In this document: positions 1 to 11,263 of the stretch, in pieces | Layout of the letters: every line of letters begins with the position of its first letter | Position numbering within the stretch: position 1 is the first letter of the stretch | Source of the DNA: Flammula alnicola | Lineage: Eukaryota; Basidiomycota; Agaricomycetes; Agaricales; Strophariaceae | DNA: 60,344 nt | NCBI GenBank assembly: GCA_015499995.1 | Contig: JADNRV010000293.1 | Coordinates: forward strand, 1 to 60,344 | Direction of reading: 5' to 3' | Position numbers and translations under genes: made by a program | Notes under the pieces: generated by a model | What the model was told of the DNA's origin: nothing | The model's input: the letters and a program-made list of their open reading frames with translations, nothing else | The model's database searches: none

Positions 1-2637
1 TCTGGGCGGCCTCCTCCTGCCAGAGCATCATGTCCCTTTTGGCGCTCCGCCTCCCACTCGCGCTGGCGCGCGAGGCGCTCCTCCTTCGCCTGCGCCGTGG
101 CGTACCCCGACCCGCTCGCGGCGCCGAAGCCGTACCCGTAGTCTTTCACTTCGAGGTCGGGGTCTGCAGGTGACTGGGCGTCCATGCTCGTAGTACCCAC
201 ACCGCCGCCGACGCCGACGCCGAGCCCCATGGGAAGAGGCGGCGGAGGCATGTGCGCGAACGACGCACTACCGCGAGGGTCCATCGCGAACGGCGGCGGC
301 ACACCAACACCGCTGCTGCTTGCGCCGGAATGCATCTCAGGCATCGTGCTCGACTGCTGCAGACCCACTGTGTCCTGCTGCTGCGGTTGCGGTTGCTGCT
401 GCTGCTGGAGCTCCTCTTCCTGCTGCTGCTGATCCGCCGCGATAATCGACGACTCCTCGGTAGGTGGCAGCGCAATGGCCCCGCGGACAGGCGGCGTGCT
501 GCTCGCCGTGCCAAACTTCCACCTCACCTCCGCCTGCACACTTTGAACTTGCACGGGCGGAGCCGCCTGGGGAACATCGGTCGCGCTGGTGCTGGTGCTG
601 GTGCTTGTATTACTTGGACTCGCGCCGGCCGTCGTCGCCTCCACATTCACATCCACATTCGCATTCACATTCGCGGCGTCACCGCCCTCCTTCTCCTTCT
701 CCTTCTCCTTCTCCTTCTCCTTCTCCTTCTCCTTCTCCTTCGCCAGACCAGCCGCCTTGCCCTTCCTGCCCTTTCCTTCCCTGCTTTTAGCCTTCGACGT
801 CGACTCTGCGGCTTGCTCTTTGCCCTTCGCTGGCGTTGGAGACATGTCTTGGACTGGCTCCTTTTCCTTGCCCTCCTTGCCCTCCTTCTCACCCACACCC
901 ACACCCAGGCCCTCCCTCGTCCGCGAGCGCAGACGCACAGGCACAGGCTCCCGGTCCTCCACGCCAATCGAGAACGTCTTCACAAGGCTGCCTTCCATCG
1001 CCGCCTGGGCGCTTGTTTTGCTCGGGGTTGCCTTCCCACTTGCACTCGTTGAACTTTCTCCAGTCGGCGATGGGACGGCACTACTACTGCCGTTCGCGTA
1101 CGAGTGCCCATTCACGCTTCCACTCGGGCTCGGGCTCGGGCTGGCGTCGTTGCCGGTGCCGGTGCCAGTGCCGTTGACGTGCTGCCCGTTACCGCTGCTG
1201 CTACTGTTGCTGCGAGCACTGGCACTGGCACTGGGAGTACCAGCCCGACTCGACGACAACGACGCGTGGGTATCGATACTGCCAAACACCATCTTCTCGC
1301 GCGGTGCGCTGGTGCTCGTCGTCGTACTGGTACTGGTGCTGGTGCTGGTGCTCAAGCTCAAGCCCATCGGGGGGGCTTGGGTGTCTTTTCCAGTAGTATC
1401 CCCAACCACATTCTTTTCCTTTTCCTCTGCATCCTTTTCTTCTACATCCTTTTCCTCTACGCCTTGCCCTTGCCCCTGCCCCTGCCCTTGCCCTTGCCAA
1501 TCACCCTCCACACCCTCCACACCCACCTGCTGCCCATGTCCATGTCCATGCCCATTAACCTGCGGATACGCGTGCGCGTGCATATACGCCGCTTGCTGCT
1601 GCTGCTGCTGCTGCTCGTGGTGCCGATGCTGATGCACCCCAGTCCCAATCCACGGCGCATACGGCCCTCCACCACCCACGCCTCCACCCCCGCCCACGTT
1701 CAAACCCAGCCCAGGCGCGGGGGCGTACGGCTGCGGGGCGTAGGCGTGCGGGGCGTACTCGTATCGGTACATCGGGTGTTGGTGCTGGTGTTGCTGCGGG
1801 TGTTGGTGGGGTGGGTACCCAGCAGCACTGGGATGAAGTTGGTGCGGAGGCGGTGGTGGGGGTGCAGCGGGGTACGGTGCGTTGGACGAAGATGGTGCAT
1901 TGGAGGAAGACGAAGCGGCTGGCGGGGGAGGTAATGGAGGTTGAAGAGGAGGTGGAGGTGTATGCGACAGCGACCCGTGCCCATGTTGCTGGCTCTGCAG
2001 GTGGCTTTGCGGGTAGAACGGCGCTGCGGAGGCGTGGAACGCGTGTGTTGATTGCTGCTGCTGCTGCTGCTGCTGCTGTGGTGCTGTGTTAGGTGGAAGA
2101 GTGGGAGGTGGGTGTTGTTGTTGGTGTGAAGGAGGCAAGTGCGGATGCGGATGCGGATGCGGGTGCGGGTGCGGGTGCGGCGATGCGTGGTGGTGATATG
2201 CCGCCGCCGCCGCCGCCGCGTATCCGTCGTTAGCTGGTCCAGGCGGGTAGACATCGCCCGAGACGCTCGAGATGCCTTGCGGCTGAGACTGAGACTGCGA
2301 TAGCAATTGCGATTGCGCTTGAGACAGAGGTGCATGTCCATCTACAATTTCACAGTAACGTTTCAGTCTTTCCCAAAAACAAAAAAAAACGACCAGCAAC
2401 GGAAAAACACATACCAATCCCGCCCAAACCCCCATCCCCCGACAACCCCCTCCCCCTGGCGGCCTGCGGACTGCTGCTCTGCACACTCTCCGAGCGGCTG
2501 TGCGAGGCAGAGTGCGAGTGCGAGTGCGATGCAGAGTGCGCCGCGGACGTGCGCCCCGAGTGCACGCGCGTGGTGTTCGCGTGCGGCGAGTGAGTGGGGC
2601 TGTTACTGCTCGCGCTCGTGCTGACGTTCGTATTACG

Positions 2638-2685
<48 letters not shown>

Positions 2686-4139
2686 ATTCGCATTAGCATT
2701 GGCATGGCCACTCCGCTGACCCTGGTGTTGATTCTGCTGATGGTGGGTGTGGTTGTGGCCGTGGTGGCCTTTCCGCGAGTGCGAGTGGGACTGCGACTGC
2801 GAGTGGGACTGCGACTGCGCACGGGCCCTCAGTGCGGCATCGGCGGCTGCTTGGAGCTCCTCGGGGGGGATTTGGACCCATTTCGATTTTGATTTCTCGT
2901 CTGTAGGTGGGTTGGTTGGTTAGCATATAGCATATATCGGGTGTGTGTGATGGGATGAGACGGGAATAGAATGTGAAAGGGAAAAAGAAAAATTGGAGGT
3001 CGCATACATAAAAGAAAATAAAAGCACGAAAACCAAACGAACGAAAGAAAAAAGGACGCACTCTTCCTCGGCGGTGTACTCGGCTTCTCGACGCCTCCAT
3101 TTCCTTTCTTTCCCTCTTTGTCCGAGTTGGTGTCTGCTGGCGGATCTGATAAAGGCACGTTGCTCGTGCTCGCCTGAGCACCTGATGGCAGTAGGGCAGA
3201 TTTTCCGACTTCTGGCCAATTTTCGGGATCTGATAATCGGACCGGCGGTGATGCGGAGGTCGCGGCCGTAGTGGGATTGCTAGTGGTAGTGGTATTGCTA
3301 GTGGCATTCGTAGAGGTAGAAGCAGTGGTACGCGCGACACGCCGCGGGTCGCGCACCACGAACGGGTCATGCTCATTCGGTTTCGGTGGTGTAAGCGTTA
3401 GAGTCTCTGCTGGCGATGTCGGGCTGTTGATCTTTGTCAACTTGTTGTTGTTGGTATTATGATTTTGAGAGCCATTTAGCGCCTGGTCGAGCCCTGGGCG
3501 AAGGGTGGTAGAGGACGATGACGTAGAAGCTGAGGGGTTTGGATGGGACGGAGAAGGCGAAATCGAAGTGGTGGACGGGGACGTGGATGGGGCGATGCGG
3601 CCGAGAGGTGCTGCTGTGGATGCGATTGCTGTGGAGGGTCTAGCTGTAGCTGTAGTTGGAGACGATGTCTGACTAGGACTAGTGGAAGAAGCGGCGGCGG
3701 CGGCACGGGCGGCAGCCATCTTCTCTATTCTAAGGTTCCATACGTTGACCGCGGGCTTGGGCGGCGAAGTGTGGGCGGCGACTATAGAGAGCGCTTTGAC
3801 CGCAAGCTGGGCAGGGGGTGTCTTAGGATGCTTTGTGTTGTTCTTGTTGGACGAGTCTATGGGGACAGCAGCAGAGGGCACGGGCGAAGAAGAGCGGGTC
3901 GCGAGTATGACAGACGAGTTTGGGGTGTCATCTACGCTGGCAGAGGAGGATATGGGGACAGAGGAGGACGCTGTGCTCGCTGAAGAGGATGAAGAGGACG
4001 TGGCTGGTTCTGATGGCGGGTTGATAGACTGAGAGACGATGTTTTGAGGGGGAGGGGCGGCGATGCTTGACTTTATGTTTTGGGCCTTCCTAGCTCGTTC
4101 TGCATACGACAGAGGCGGTTGCTGGGTAGTCGAGACCAT
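1..4139 (-). CDS. La-related RNA-binding protein (LARP1/Sro9-like), N-terminal part; runs off the left edge
   Basis: Three exons: 4139-3062, 2900-2415 and 2341 to the window edge, with introns 2901-3061 and 2342-2414 (GTGCGT..CAG and GTATGT..TAG on the minus strand). Both junctions keep frame, and the third exon reads open for its whole length (about 1,300 residues so far). Recognisable blocks are a start with SYAERARKAQNIKSS, VWNLRIEKMA, DPFVVRDPRR, NWPEVGKS near the end of exon 1, KWVQIPPEELQAAADAA at the start of exon 2, and DLEVKDYGYGFGAASGSGYA at about 60-120. From memory this order is that of fungal La-domain proteins of the LARP1/Sro9 type, which bind mRNA and act in cytoplasmic translation or mRNA stability. 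The La winged helix itself should follow at the C-terminus, outside the window. The rest is low complexity: runs of Gln, Ser, Asn-Thr, His-Pro and Lys-Glu. Sure of the gene and frame; the exact subfamily is inference. Confidence 0.85.
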
Positions 4140-4227
4140 CTGAGATGACAGTCCTCAATATCAAACAGAGAGATGCAATTGTCCAACAAAATGAATCGTA
4201 AAGACTTTCCCACGCCAATTCATATGA

Positions 4228-4810
4228 CTAATCTCTAATAATCCTGCGCGTCTCCTCCAGCGCCTTGCCCAGTAAATTCAGTCCCCACCTCTCCTTCTGG
4301 TTCAATGCATTCTTCTCTCCAAACCCAACACCCCAGATCCTGTCCCGCGGACTCGCCTCCACGATCGCCTTGTCCCCCGTAGCTAGCAACTTGTCCTTCA
4401 ACTCCTCATTCTGCCTAAACTTGTGCAAATTACCCTCCAGCACGATCCCCTCCCGCGCAGCCACCCACGTCTCATCGTCGAAATTGTGCACCTTGCGGCC
4501 GAGCGACTTGATGTGCGCCATCTCCGTCGACCCTGTCCGCGTCCCTCTCAGGATCTCACGTGCCACCTCTGCGTCTTTGAACAGCAGCGCTTTTTGCACC
4601 ATCATCCAGTGCTCGGCCGTGAGGAACGTCACCTCCTCTGCCTCGCCCCCTTCCTCCATCACTATCTCTGCCTTGAACGGTGAGCGGTACCACTGTGATC
4701 CCCAGCCACTTGTTCCATCCGTCTCAGCACAACAAAGCCTCCGCGAAACACTCCACTCACTGTGTTTCATTCACCTTCCAGAAAAACACATAATCATCCC
4801 TGTCTTGCAT
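4228..4810 (-). CDS. NADAR domain protein (YbiA-like N-glycosidase)
   Basis: Two exons, 4810-4775 and 4722-4228, with a 52-base intron (GTGAAT..GAG). The splice joins FFWK to TDGTSGWGSQWY and keeps phase 0, giving 176 residues. Family blocks in order: FFWK..GWGSQWYRSPF (9-28), TAEHWMMVQKALLF (47-60), SLGRKVHNFDDETW (85-98), GNLHKFRQN (109-117), LLATGDKAIVEASPRDRIWG (124-143) and RWGLNLLGKALEETR near the end. The Glu in VEASPRDRIWG is the conserved catalytic-region residue. NADAR enzymes (YbiA; formerly DUF1768) cleave N-glycosidic bonds, acting on riboflavin intermediates in bacteria and plants or on ADP-ribosylated guanine in DNA. Which substrate this fungal protein uses cannot be told. Length is typical and no domain is missing. 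The ATG at 4810 is the first in frame that includes the conserved YVFFW start. Confidence 0.93.
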
Positions 4811-5090
4811 CTCCTTCGATTTTGATGGTGAGCGCTGGATGGAGAGTCCTATCTCATACATCAAAGTTACCCCCACTTTACTTATGCGATGACAATAATC
4901 TCATGTACACACGCTCGCACCCGAGCCAGTGTGACTCATTTCCGACCTCATTTCAGCTTCAATCCCAGCGCGCCCGTCAATCGTCCGTCTTGAGTCAGTC
5001 AGTCAGTCACACACTGCCTTGACATATATGCGTGGGATTATGGAAATCGTTCTTTCTTATATGCGCCCTATTTATCTTCCATCTAACCCA

Positions 5091-6060
5091 GATGTTGCTC
5101 TACGTTTCGAATGCCCCCAACAGGTTCGAATCGCAGTTTGTCAGGCCCTGTGGTGCATATTTCAAGAATGGATTGACTCGGTGAGCTGAAACGATTTGAA
5201 TGATTTGATTGTCCCTCGTAACTTGTAAGTACAGTACTATAGCTTACAAGATCAATAAACGAACTGGTTGACCGTACGCCAAACTGTCAAAAAGGTTTAG
5301 TTCATTCGGACCCTCGCGCAAGACTGGCCCTTTCAATTTGTGGCAAACCCAATTGAGCGTTACTGACCGCTACAAGTTCTGCCACTTACATTAACCAAGT
5401 ACATCCATACATACAACCGACGGCCGTGATGGGCACATCTATTTAGATGGCTTCAAGTTCTGATGCTGGTACAAGTAATTCTACGTTAAAGTATGCGCAC
5501 GGGCCTGCAGAGAAGGAGTGATATGAGGAGGCTCGCCTCGCGTTGCTATCTTATGGAGGTACAAGATGCCTCGAGGGCCCTGAGGCAATTCAAATTCCAG
5601 ACCTCATATCTTTCCTGAGCGGATTCCGCGCCGTATCTATCGCCCGCAATGCTATCTAACCCGATGTTGCTCCACCCTATTCTATATTCGAATGCCCCCC
5701 AACAGGTTCGAATCACAGTTTGTACAGGTCCTATGGTGCATATTAAAAGAATGGACTGACTCGGTGCTATACGCCGAACTGTCAAAAAGGTATAGTTTAC
5801 ATGGCTCTAACCTTGGCCATGGGCTACATACTAGATCGCACAAGACTGGCCCTTTCAATTTGTGTCAAACCCAATTGAGCGTTACTGACCTCTACAAGTT
5901 CTATCACTTACACTGCGTTGTTTATAACCAAGTACATCCATCCAACCAACGGCTTCAACTTCTGATGCTGGTAGAATTCTTTAATTCTACGCTAAAGTAT
6001 GCGCACTGGCCTGCAGAGAATTCGAAAGAGCAATGATATGAGGAGGCTCGCCTTGAGTTG
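5091..6060. repeat. Diverged direct duplication, about 0.5 kb unit, no gene recognised
   Basis: About 5091-5530 and 5660-6060 are two copies of one unit in the same orientation. Shared stretches include AACCC.GATGTTGCTC, AACAGGTTCGAATC.CAGTTT, TGGACTGACTCGGTG-like sequence, AAGACTGGCCCTTTCAATTTG, CAATTGAGCGTTACTGACC and GTATGCGCAC.GGCCTGCAGAGAA. Copies differ by many substitutions and small indels, so the duplication is old. The GGTTCGAATC core resembles a tRNA B box, but no A box or cloverleaf is visible beside it. No open frame continues through either copy. From 4811 to 5090 I see nothing beyond the likely NADAR promoter. Confidence 0.6.
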
Positions 6061-6289
6061 TTATGTAGAAGATGTCCCGAGGCGATTCAAGGTCCAGACC
6101 TTATGTCTTTCCCGGGCCACCGAGAGGTGGTTGGTTTTCTTTTCTATACAAGTACGCTGTCATCTGCGTTGAATTTCGGTAGTAGCGTACAACTAACGAG
6201 TAGATTCGGTCGCTTTTGCATCTTTTGGCGCTCTTACTTACTTATGAGAGTATACATAATACACTCATTCAACGCCTTGAACCGGCACT

Positions 6290-6780
6290 CCTTCTGCAAA
6301 TTAAAGACTGACTGGAAAGAACCCACGATTAGCTGGTATCTGAAAAGAAACTAAGAATTCAGGTTCAAAACTGAGAGAAAAAAACCCAAAATAGGAGAAA
6401 GGCCATCTCACGTATGATAAGAGTGATAGCAACCAAGGATGGCGAACGCAAGTGCGGCCGCATCAGTACTCGATAATATGCATAAAAGTATGGGTGATGT
6501 AGTAGGTTATTTGAATATAGACATTTTCAGGAAGCAGGAACCTTGTTTGACTGACAACGACGCGCTTTCGGAACAGGCGCCCGTCGGTCATGGGGACCAT
6601 ATCCATTTTGTCAGCTTCAAAATTGACCTTCGAAGTTCGGAACTTCCACAGTAATACTTTGCATAATAGCCAAGTATATGAGATTCTTCTCATATTGTCG
6701 ATAACGAGAGCCTGGTTTACGAGAGTACTATCGTTTACCAGGAGTTCGAAACTTTTTTCATTATCTTTGCCATTCCTCCA
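6290..6780 (+). repeat. Remnant of GTPase-repeat 3' flank, inverted copy of 18530-18960
   Basis: This stretch matches the minus strand of 18960-18530, for example GACTGGAAAGAACCCACGAT, GATAGCAACCAAGGATGG, AAGCAGGAACCTTGTTTGAC, GACAACGACGCGCTTTCGGA and TATTGTCGATAACGAGAG-like sequence. At the other locus the segment lies directly 3' of a broken GTPase copy, so here it marks a fourth copy in opposite orientation whose gene body is lost. Open frames exist on both strands (6439-6654 plus, 6463-6933 minus), but neither is recognised. The minus frame continues left of the shared part (6780-6933) and may belong to another decayed gene. Confidence 0.6.
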
Positions 6781-7172
6781 CGACGAATAATCGTCCAGTA
6801 TCCCAGACACGGAAATACTGCTTGCCATCCTTCGGCTTTCAAAGAATCCTTTCTCGATCGTAACAGTCGGCAATAATATCTTTTGGGGAGACACATAGGG
6901 TTCGTCAACTAGTCGCCGCTTTTCAATTTCCAAAGAGGTTCGAGTTCTGAAAAGTGCCAGCTGACACCCAAATTATCAGGGAAGATCAGATGTTTTTTGT
7001 TCTATTGATTATGTATTTATTTCGAGAATAGGGCACAATGGAACCTTCCCGGACCCCAAAGGTGTGTAATATCCGGGAGTTTGAAATTTTTGATGTAGAA
7101 GAATCAGTGAGGCTGTCTCTCTTTTAAAAAATTGACATTCATAAGCAGTACATAGACTTCTATTAATTGAAG

Positions 7173-7750
7173 CTAATAAGTGTTACGGCGCATCCTGCTG
7201 TTGTTATTGTGGGAGTCCGCTACGTTTGTGTAGTATCTGTTATGGGATACATTGATGAAGGTGCAGCCGTGGAATGTTTGACTCGGTCTTGGGCGGGAGT
7301 ACGGTGGGCGGCGTCGTGGCATCTGCAGAATATGTCTCATCATGGGCAGTGTAAATCCCATGAATGCGATCCAAAGCAGATTCAGACAAAGTAGTGGAAT
7401 GTACGTGCGCGTGCGCCAATCAACGGCCGTTTCGATGATGGCGGTCGGAGTCCCAGTGGACGTGTGGTTAAATCGTGGGGTGTTGATGAGGATAACATTC
7501 CAGTGGGTCCCATTGTGCGACGACAGATGCAAGTAAATGCCCGTTGCCATTTTGATGAACTATGGATGCCATTGTTAGTATAGGAATTGCCGTTGTCTAT
7601 CCTTCAACTCACTGTGGTCTTTGCACAGTCATTTGGCCCCAGCAGCAGAATGAGAATGTTGTTTGCCTTCACCTCTTCTGGTGTCACCATTTTTGTAGAT
7701 GAAAGCTTCTGGAAACAGGATGAAGTAGTGTTTGTAGAGGGAGATGTATT
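7173..7750 (-). pseudogene. Dead copy of the small P-loop GTPase gene (copy A)
   Basis: The minus strand aligns base for base with the intact gene at 9933-11263, including the first intron (GTGAGTTGAAGG..CATAG) and the final ISHNRYYTN-like block. It has lost three things. The position of the start ATG reads AATACATCT. The phosphate-binding loop reads GPNDCAKTT, so the invariant Gly before Lys-Thr is Ala. A large internal deletion joins the DWRTRT segment (end of exon 2) straight to GFTLPMMRHI, removing the whole HRITD..ECIHG middle. The C-terminus NNNSRMRRNTY and stop at 7173-7175 are preserved and show what the intact copy's original end looked like before its retroelement insertion. The upstream flank to 8340 is also homologous to the flank of the intact copy. 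Expression as a functional GTPase is not expected. Confidence 0.85.
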
Positions 7751-9932
7751 AACCGCTGTAAGTTAATGTATCTGTGCTTGAGGTGCATGTAACTCCGTGA
7801 ATTGATTGTTGGATTGAAGGTTTTGGGGTTTTGGAATTGGGGTATAGATCTGAGGCAAAGGTCTCTGTGGGGAGATTACTTATACATAGTAGAACTACAG
7901 TAGAGTCACATAGTATACATGCAATGCTTTTTTAATGTGGACTAACATGAGGCTTCAATATTAATATTTCAATGCTTCAGGCTTCGAATTCTATCCTATT
8001 ACAAATGTGATGGTCACTTTCATATTAATAACCACCTAGCTGCTTTGTGGTTCCTCCTTTCCTTTTTCTTGACAAGGACCGCCTCCAGGCAATAGAATTT
8101 TTTAATTGATACCCGAAACACCCTTCTGGAATGTTCACGTAAGTTTCTGTTTTCCCAGACATGCTCCTGGATTTTCGAGTCACCTGCAACTCGGGTAGAA
8201 CAGACGGTGTTATATTTTCCCTGTACCATATGCAAGTCATTTGAAAATTTACATTGGGTGAACATTTGAGCAGAGATGTAATGCCCGCGCACGGCATGGT
8301 CCTCATCAGACATCTGCATCAGAGCTCGAAATATCACACCAAGCTAATTTTAGTTTTTTTCGGGATGTGAGTTATGAGCTCGACATTCAATGTTCAGTCT
8401 CCAGCTGAGTACTTCTCCTTGCCAAGTGAAATATCAGTTCTGACTGCCAGTTTGCCGAGTCCTGAGGATGTGATCCTGAGTGATTGCCCATCCGGGGATC
8501 CTCGATCAAGCTAATAGTGTGGCGCAATATCAGCGTCTCTCCGCCGCAGTAGTTAAATGCTCCGACTCAGACCACGTAAGAAAAACGTGTTCGAGTGCTA
8601 TTACTGTGAATCTTCTTGGTTCTTTCTCTATCAATATCAGCGTCGCGCTCCACTTATACACCCAGGTAACACCCTATCCACTTCAAGTTCGTTCTCACCT
8701 TACCAATGTCTACCGATGTTTGCCCTTAGCATCCACGTCCTCTTGCTTCGCACACAGTTTGACATCTATGTTCCGTATCTTACCTGCTCCATGTTCTCTA
8801 GTTCCGGCGTGGCCTGGCCTCTCTATTCTATTGGAGATTGGAATCTGAGCCTTTATCTGCTCGGTCTGCATCATATCGCCCTCATGAATCGTCGTTCTTC
8901 CCATATCCGAGTCAGCTGGTTGCGGTTGCGTCACTGTTGGGCCACTAAAGAAGAACCAACCTGATTCACAGTAATACCGCTCGAACACGTTTTTCTCGCG
9001 TGGTTCGAGCCAGAGCATGTAACTATTACTGCAGCGCCACCGCCGCGGAGATCTTCACTGGGGCACAAGCAATCAACCTCGAGGCCTGAGGAATAGATGC
9101 TAGCTGGCTAGGTCCGAATATGTACAGTACACGTGGCGTCGCCACGCATGGGCGCCAAGCGTATGATACTGACATTGCGCCACACTAGCCTGATCGAATA
9201 TCTCCAGATATTCAGTCAGGGTCACCTGGTCCCCACATCCCTTCTCGGGGACTCGTCAAACTGGCAGTCAGAATAGTAAGTATTCCACTTGGCAAAGAGA
9301 AATACTTAGTTGGACTGAACATCGAGCTCACGCACATCCCGAAAAATCAAAAATAGTTTCGTGTGCTATTTCGGGCTCTGATGCCTGATGATCATGACTC
9401 CGATTCATGAGCACCGCATGCATGGGAATTACATCTCTGCTCAAATGTTCACCCAACGTAAATCTTCAAATAACTCGACGGTACAGTACTGGAAAATATA
9501 GCACAGTCTGTTGTATCCGAGTTGCAGGTGACTCGGAAACCCGGGACCGTGTCTGGGAATACGGAAACTTACAGGCGCATCTCGAAGAGTGTTTCAGGTA
9601 TCGATAAAAAAAGGTATTGCCTGGAGGCGGTCCTTGTCAGAAAAAAGGAAAGGAGGAACACGCGAAGCAGCCAGGTGGTTATTAATATGAGAGCGACCAT
9701 CACATCAATAACAGGATAGAATTCGAAGCCTGGAGTATTGAAACATAGAAGCCTCATGTTAGTCCACGTTGAAAAGGTGTTGCGTGTATACTAGTATTTA
9801 TAAGTAATCTCTCCACACAGACTAACTTTGCTTCTGAGTGATACACCAATTCCCAAAGCCCAAAACCTTCAGTCCAACAACTAATTCACCCAGTTACACG
9901 CATCTCAAGCAGAGATACAATAACTTCCAGCA

Positions 9933-11144
9933 ATGAATAGATCTCACTCTACAAACATTACTTCATCCTTTTTCCAAAGTGTTTCACCTGCAAAAGTGGT
10001 GACGCCAGAAGAGGTGAAGGCGGACGATATTATCATTCTGCTAATGGGCCCAAATGATTGTGGAAAGACAACAGTAAGTTGAAGGATAGACAACGTCAAC
10101 TCCTATAATAACAATGACATCCATAGTTCATCAGAATGGCAACGGGCATTCATTTGGATATGTCGTCACACAGTCAGAATCCAAGGGCCAACCAACTCGA
10201 CCTAGTGAAGCTTTCGTCTCCGGAACGGAACCACTGGGATGTCATCCTCATCAACACCCCAGGATTTAACGACACGTTCAGGTCTCCGACCGACATCCTT
10301 GAAATGGTCGCTGACTGGCTCGCAAGCCTGAGCACGTCCGTTCTAACACTTCGTCTGAATCTGCTTTGTATTTACTTTTAATATTCCAGATTCAAAAAGA
10401 AGAAACTCCTCAGCGGGATCCTCTACTTTCATAGGATCACCGACAAGCACATGCCCGGCGGACCATGCGGCAGTCCCGTCAATAATAACCGCGACTTGAA
10501 TGGGACGGCACTGCGCATGTTCGAGCACCTCTGTGGAAAAACTCAGCTGCGGAAAATCGTCCTCACAACCACCATGTGGAATCTCACAAGGATGGAAGTG
10601 GGAGTTTATCGGGAAGAAAAGCTGAGGACGGTAGGCTGGAAAGACATGCTCGCGCGGCAAGCTGAGATGAGGAGGTTCTGGAACACACGCAGCTCAGCTG
10701 TGCACATTCTTGGACCCCTCATTGATAAGGCGAATTATTGCCGTCGATTCCTGCGTTGGCTGAAATGGGAGATCGAGGAATCAAGGAATGCATCCATGGG
10801 ATTTACACCCATGAGACATATTCCGGAGACGCTGCACCGCCGCGGCCAGTACTCCAGCCCAGAGGTCAGGACTCCCGGGAGAGTACATCGAGTAAGAGAA
10901 GAAGATCTACCGAACTCAAGGGAGCAACCGCCTCAGGAGTATTTGGCTGAGCAGACAGAGCTTGAAGCTACTAGCGACACAATGTCGTCAGCGGCGGCAT
11001 CCACAAGCTCAATCACTGGGGACAACTTGGAAGAAGAATTCGAAGAAAGACGGAATAGCTTCAACCCAAGACCAAGTCAAACATTTTATGGCTGCACCAT
11101 CAACATATCCCATAACAGATACTATACGAACATAGCGGACTCCC

Positions 11145-11178
<34 letters not shown>

Positions 11179-11263
11179 CCACCACCACGCACAGCCCCAA
11201 GAGACAGAGATTGAGACCTCCTCAGACGATAAACGACACGAGGCTTTCCATAAACTATCATAA
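9933..11263 (+). CDS. Small P-loop GTPase (AIG1-like, basidiomycete family), C-terminus altered by retroelement insertion (copy B)
   Basis: Exons 9933-10073, 10127-10335 and 10390-11263; both introns (53 and 54 bases) keep frame, giving 407 residues. The P-loop is GPNDCGKTT (39-47). The switch II block reads ILINTPGFND (87-96), with Asn where most GTPases have Asp. LLSGILYFHRITD and KIVLTTTMWN follow in exon 3, the latter at the expected place of the base-recognition strand. This pattern is a family of predicted GTPases expanded in mushrooms; cellular role unknown. The C-terminal third is low complexity and ends in 11 Asn, three His and a tail. That tail does not match copy A, whose end (SRMRRNTY) is instead found at 18361-18393 after the retroelement. 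The present stop at 11261-11263 therefore lies in element sequence. Confidence 0.8.
11146..11181 (+). repeat. (AAC)n microsatellite in GTPase exon 3, retroelement entry point
   Basis: About a dozen AAC units encode the poly-Asn tract of the GTPase. Copy A has only three or four Asn codons at the matching place. The sequence shared with copy A stops inside this tract and resumes at 18352 (AAC AAT TGT AAC AAC AGC), so the tract is the 5' junction of the inserted element. Its expansion may be part of the insertion or later slippage. Confidence 0.75.

Larger units (their letters stand above)
7173..11190. repeat. Large imperfect palindrome containing two GTPase copies
   Basis: Left arm about 7173-8630 and right arm about 8945-11190 are inverted copies around a unique spacer of roughly 310 bases (8632-8944). 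Matches run from the inner edge (GAAAAACGTGTTCGAG at 8580-8600, and its complement near 8980-9000) out through the promoter and coding part. The arms differ by many substitutions and several indels: the left arm lacks about 100 bases between 8480 and 8560 relative to the right, and lacks the GTPase middle. Reading frames inside the arms outside the GTPase (for example 8020-8337 minus and 9407-9719 plus) are homologous to each other but not recognised. Confidence 0.75.

Noticed and set aside
146..2092. Several long overlapping open frames on both strands across the first 2 kb
   Set aside because: They are shadows of the LARP frame. Repeated codons in GC-rich low-complexity sequence leave other frames open; only the minus frame fits the splice junctions and family motifs.
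5124..5720. tRNA gene suggested by GGTTCGAATC
   Set aside because: No acceptor stem, A box or anticodon arm can be folded around either copy.
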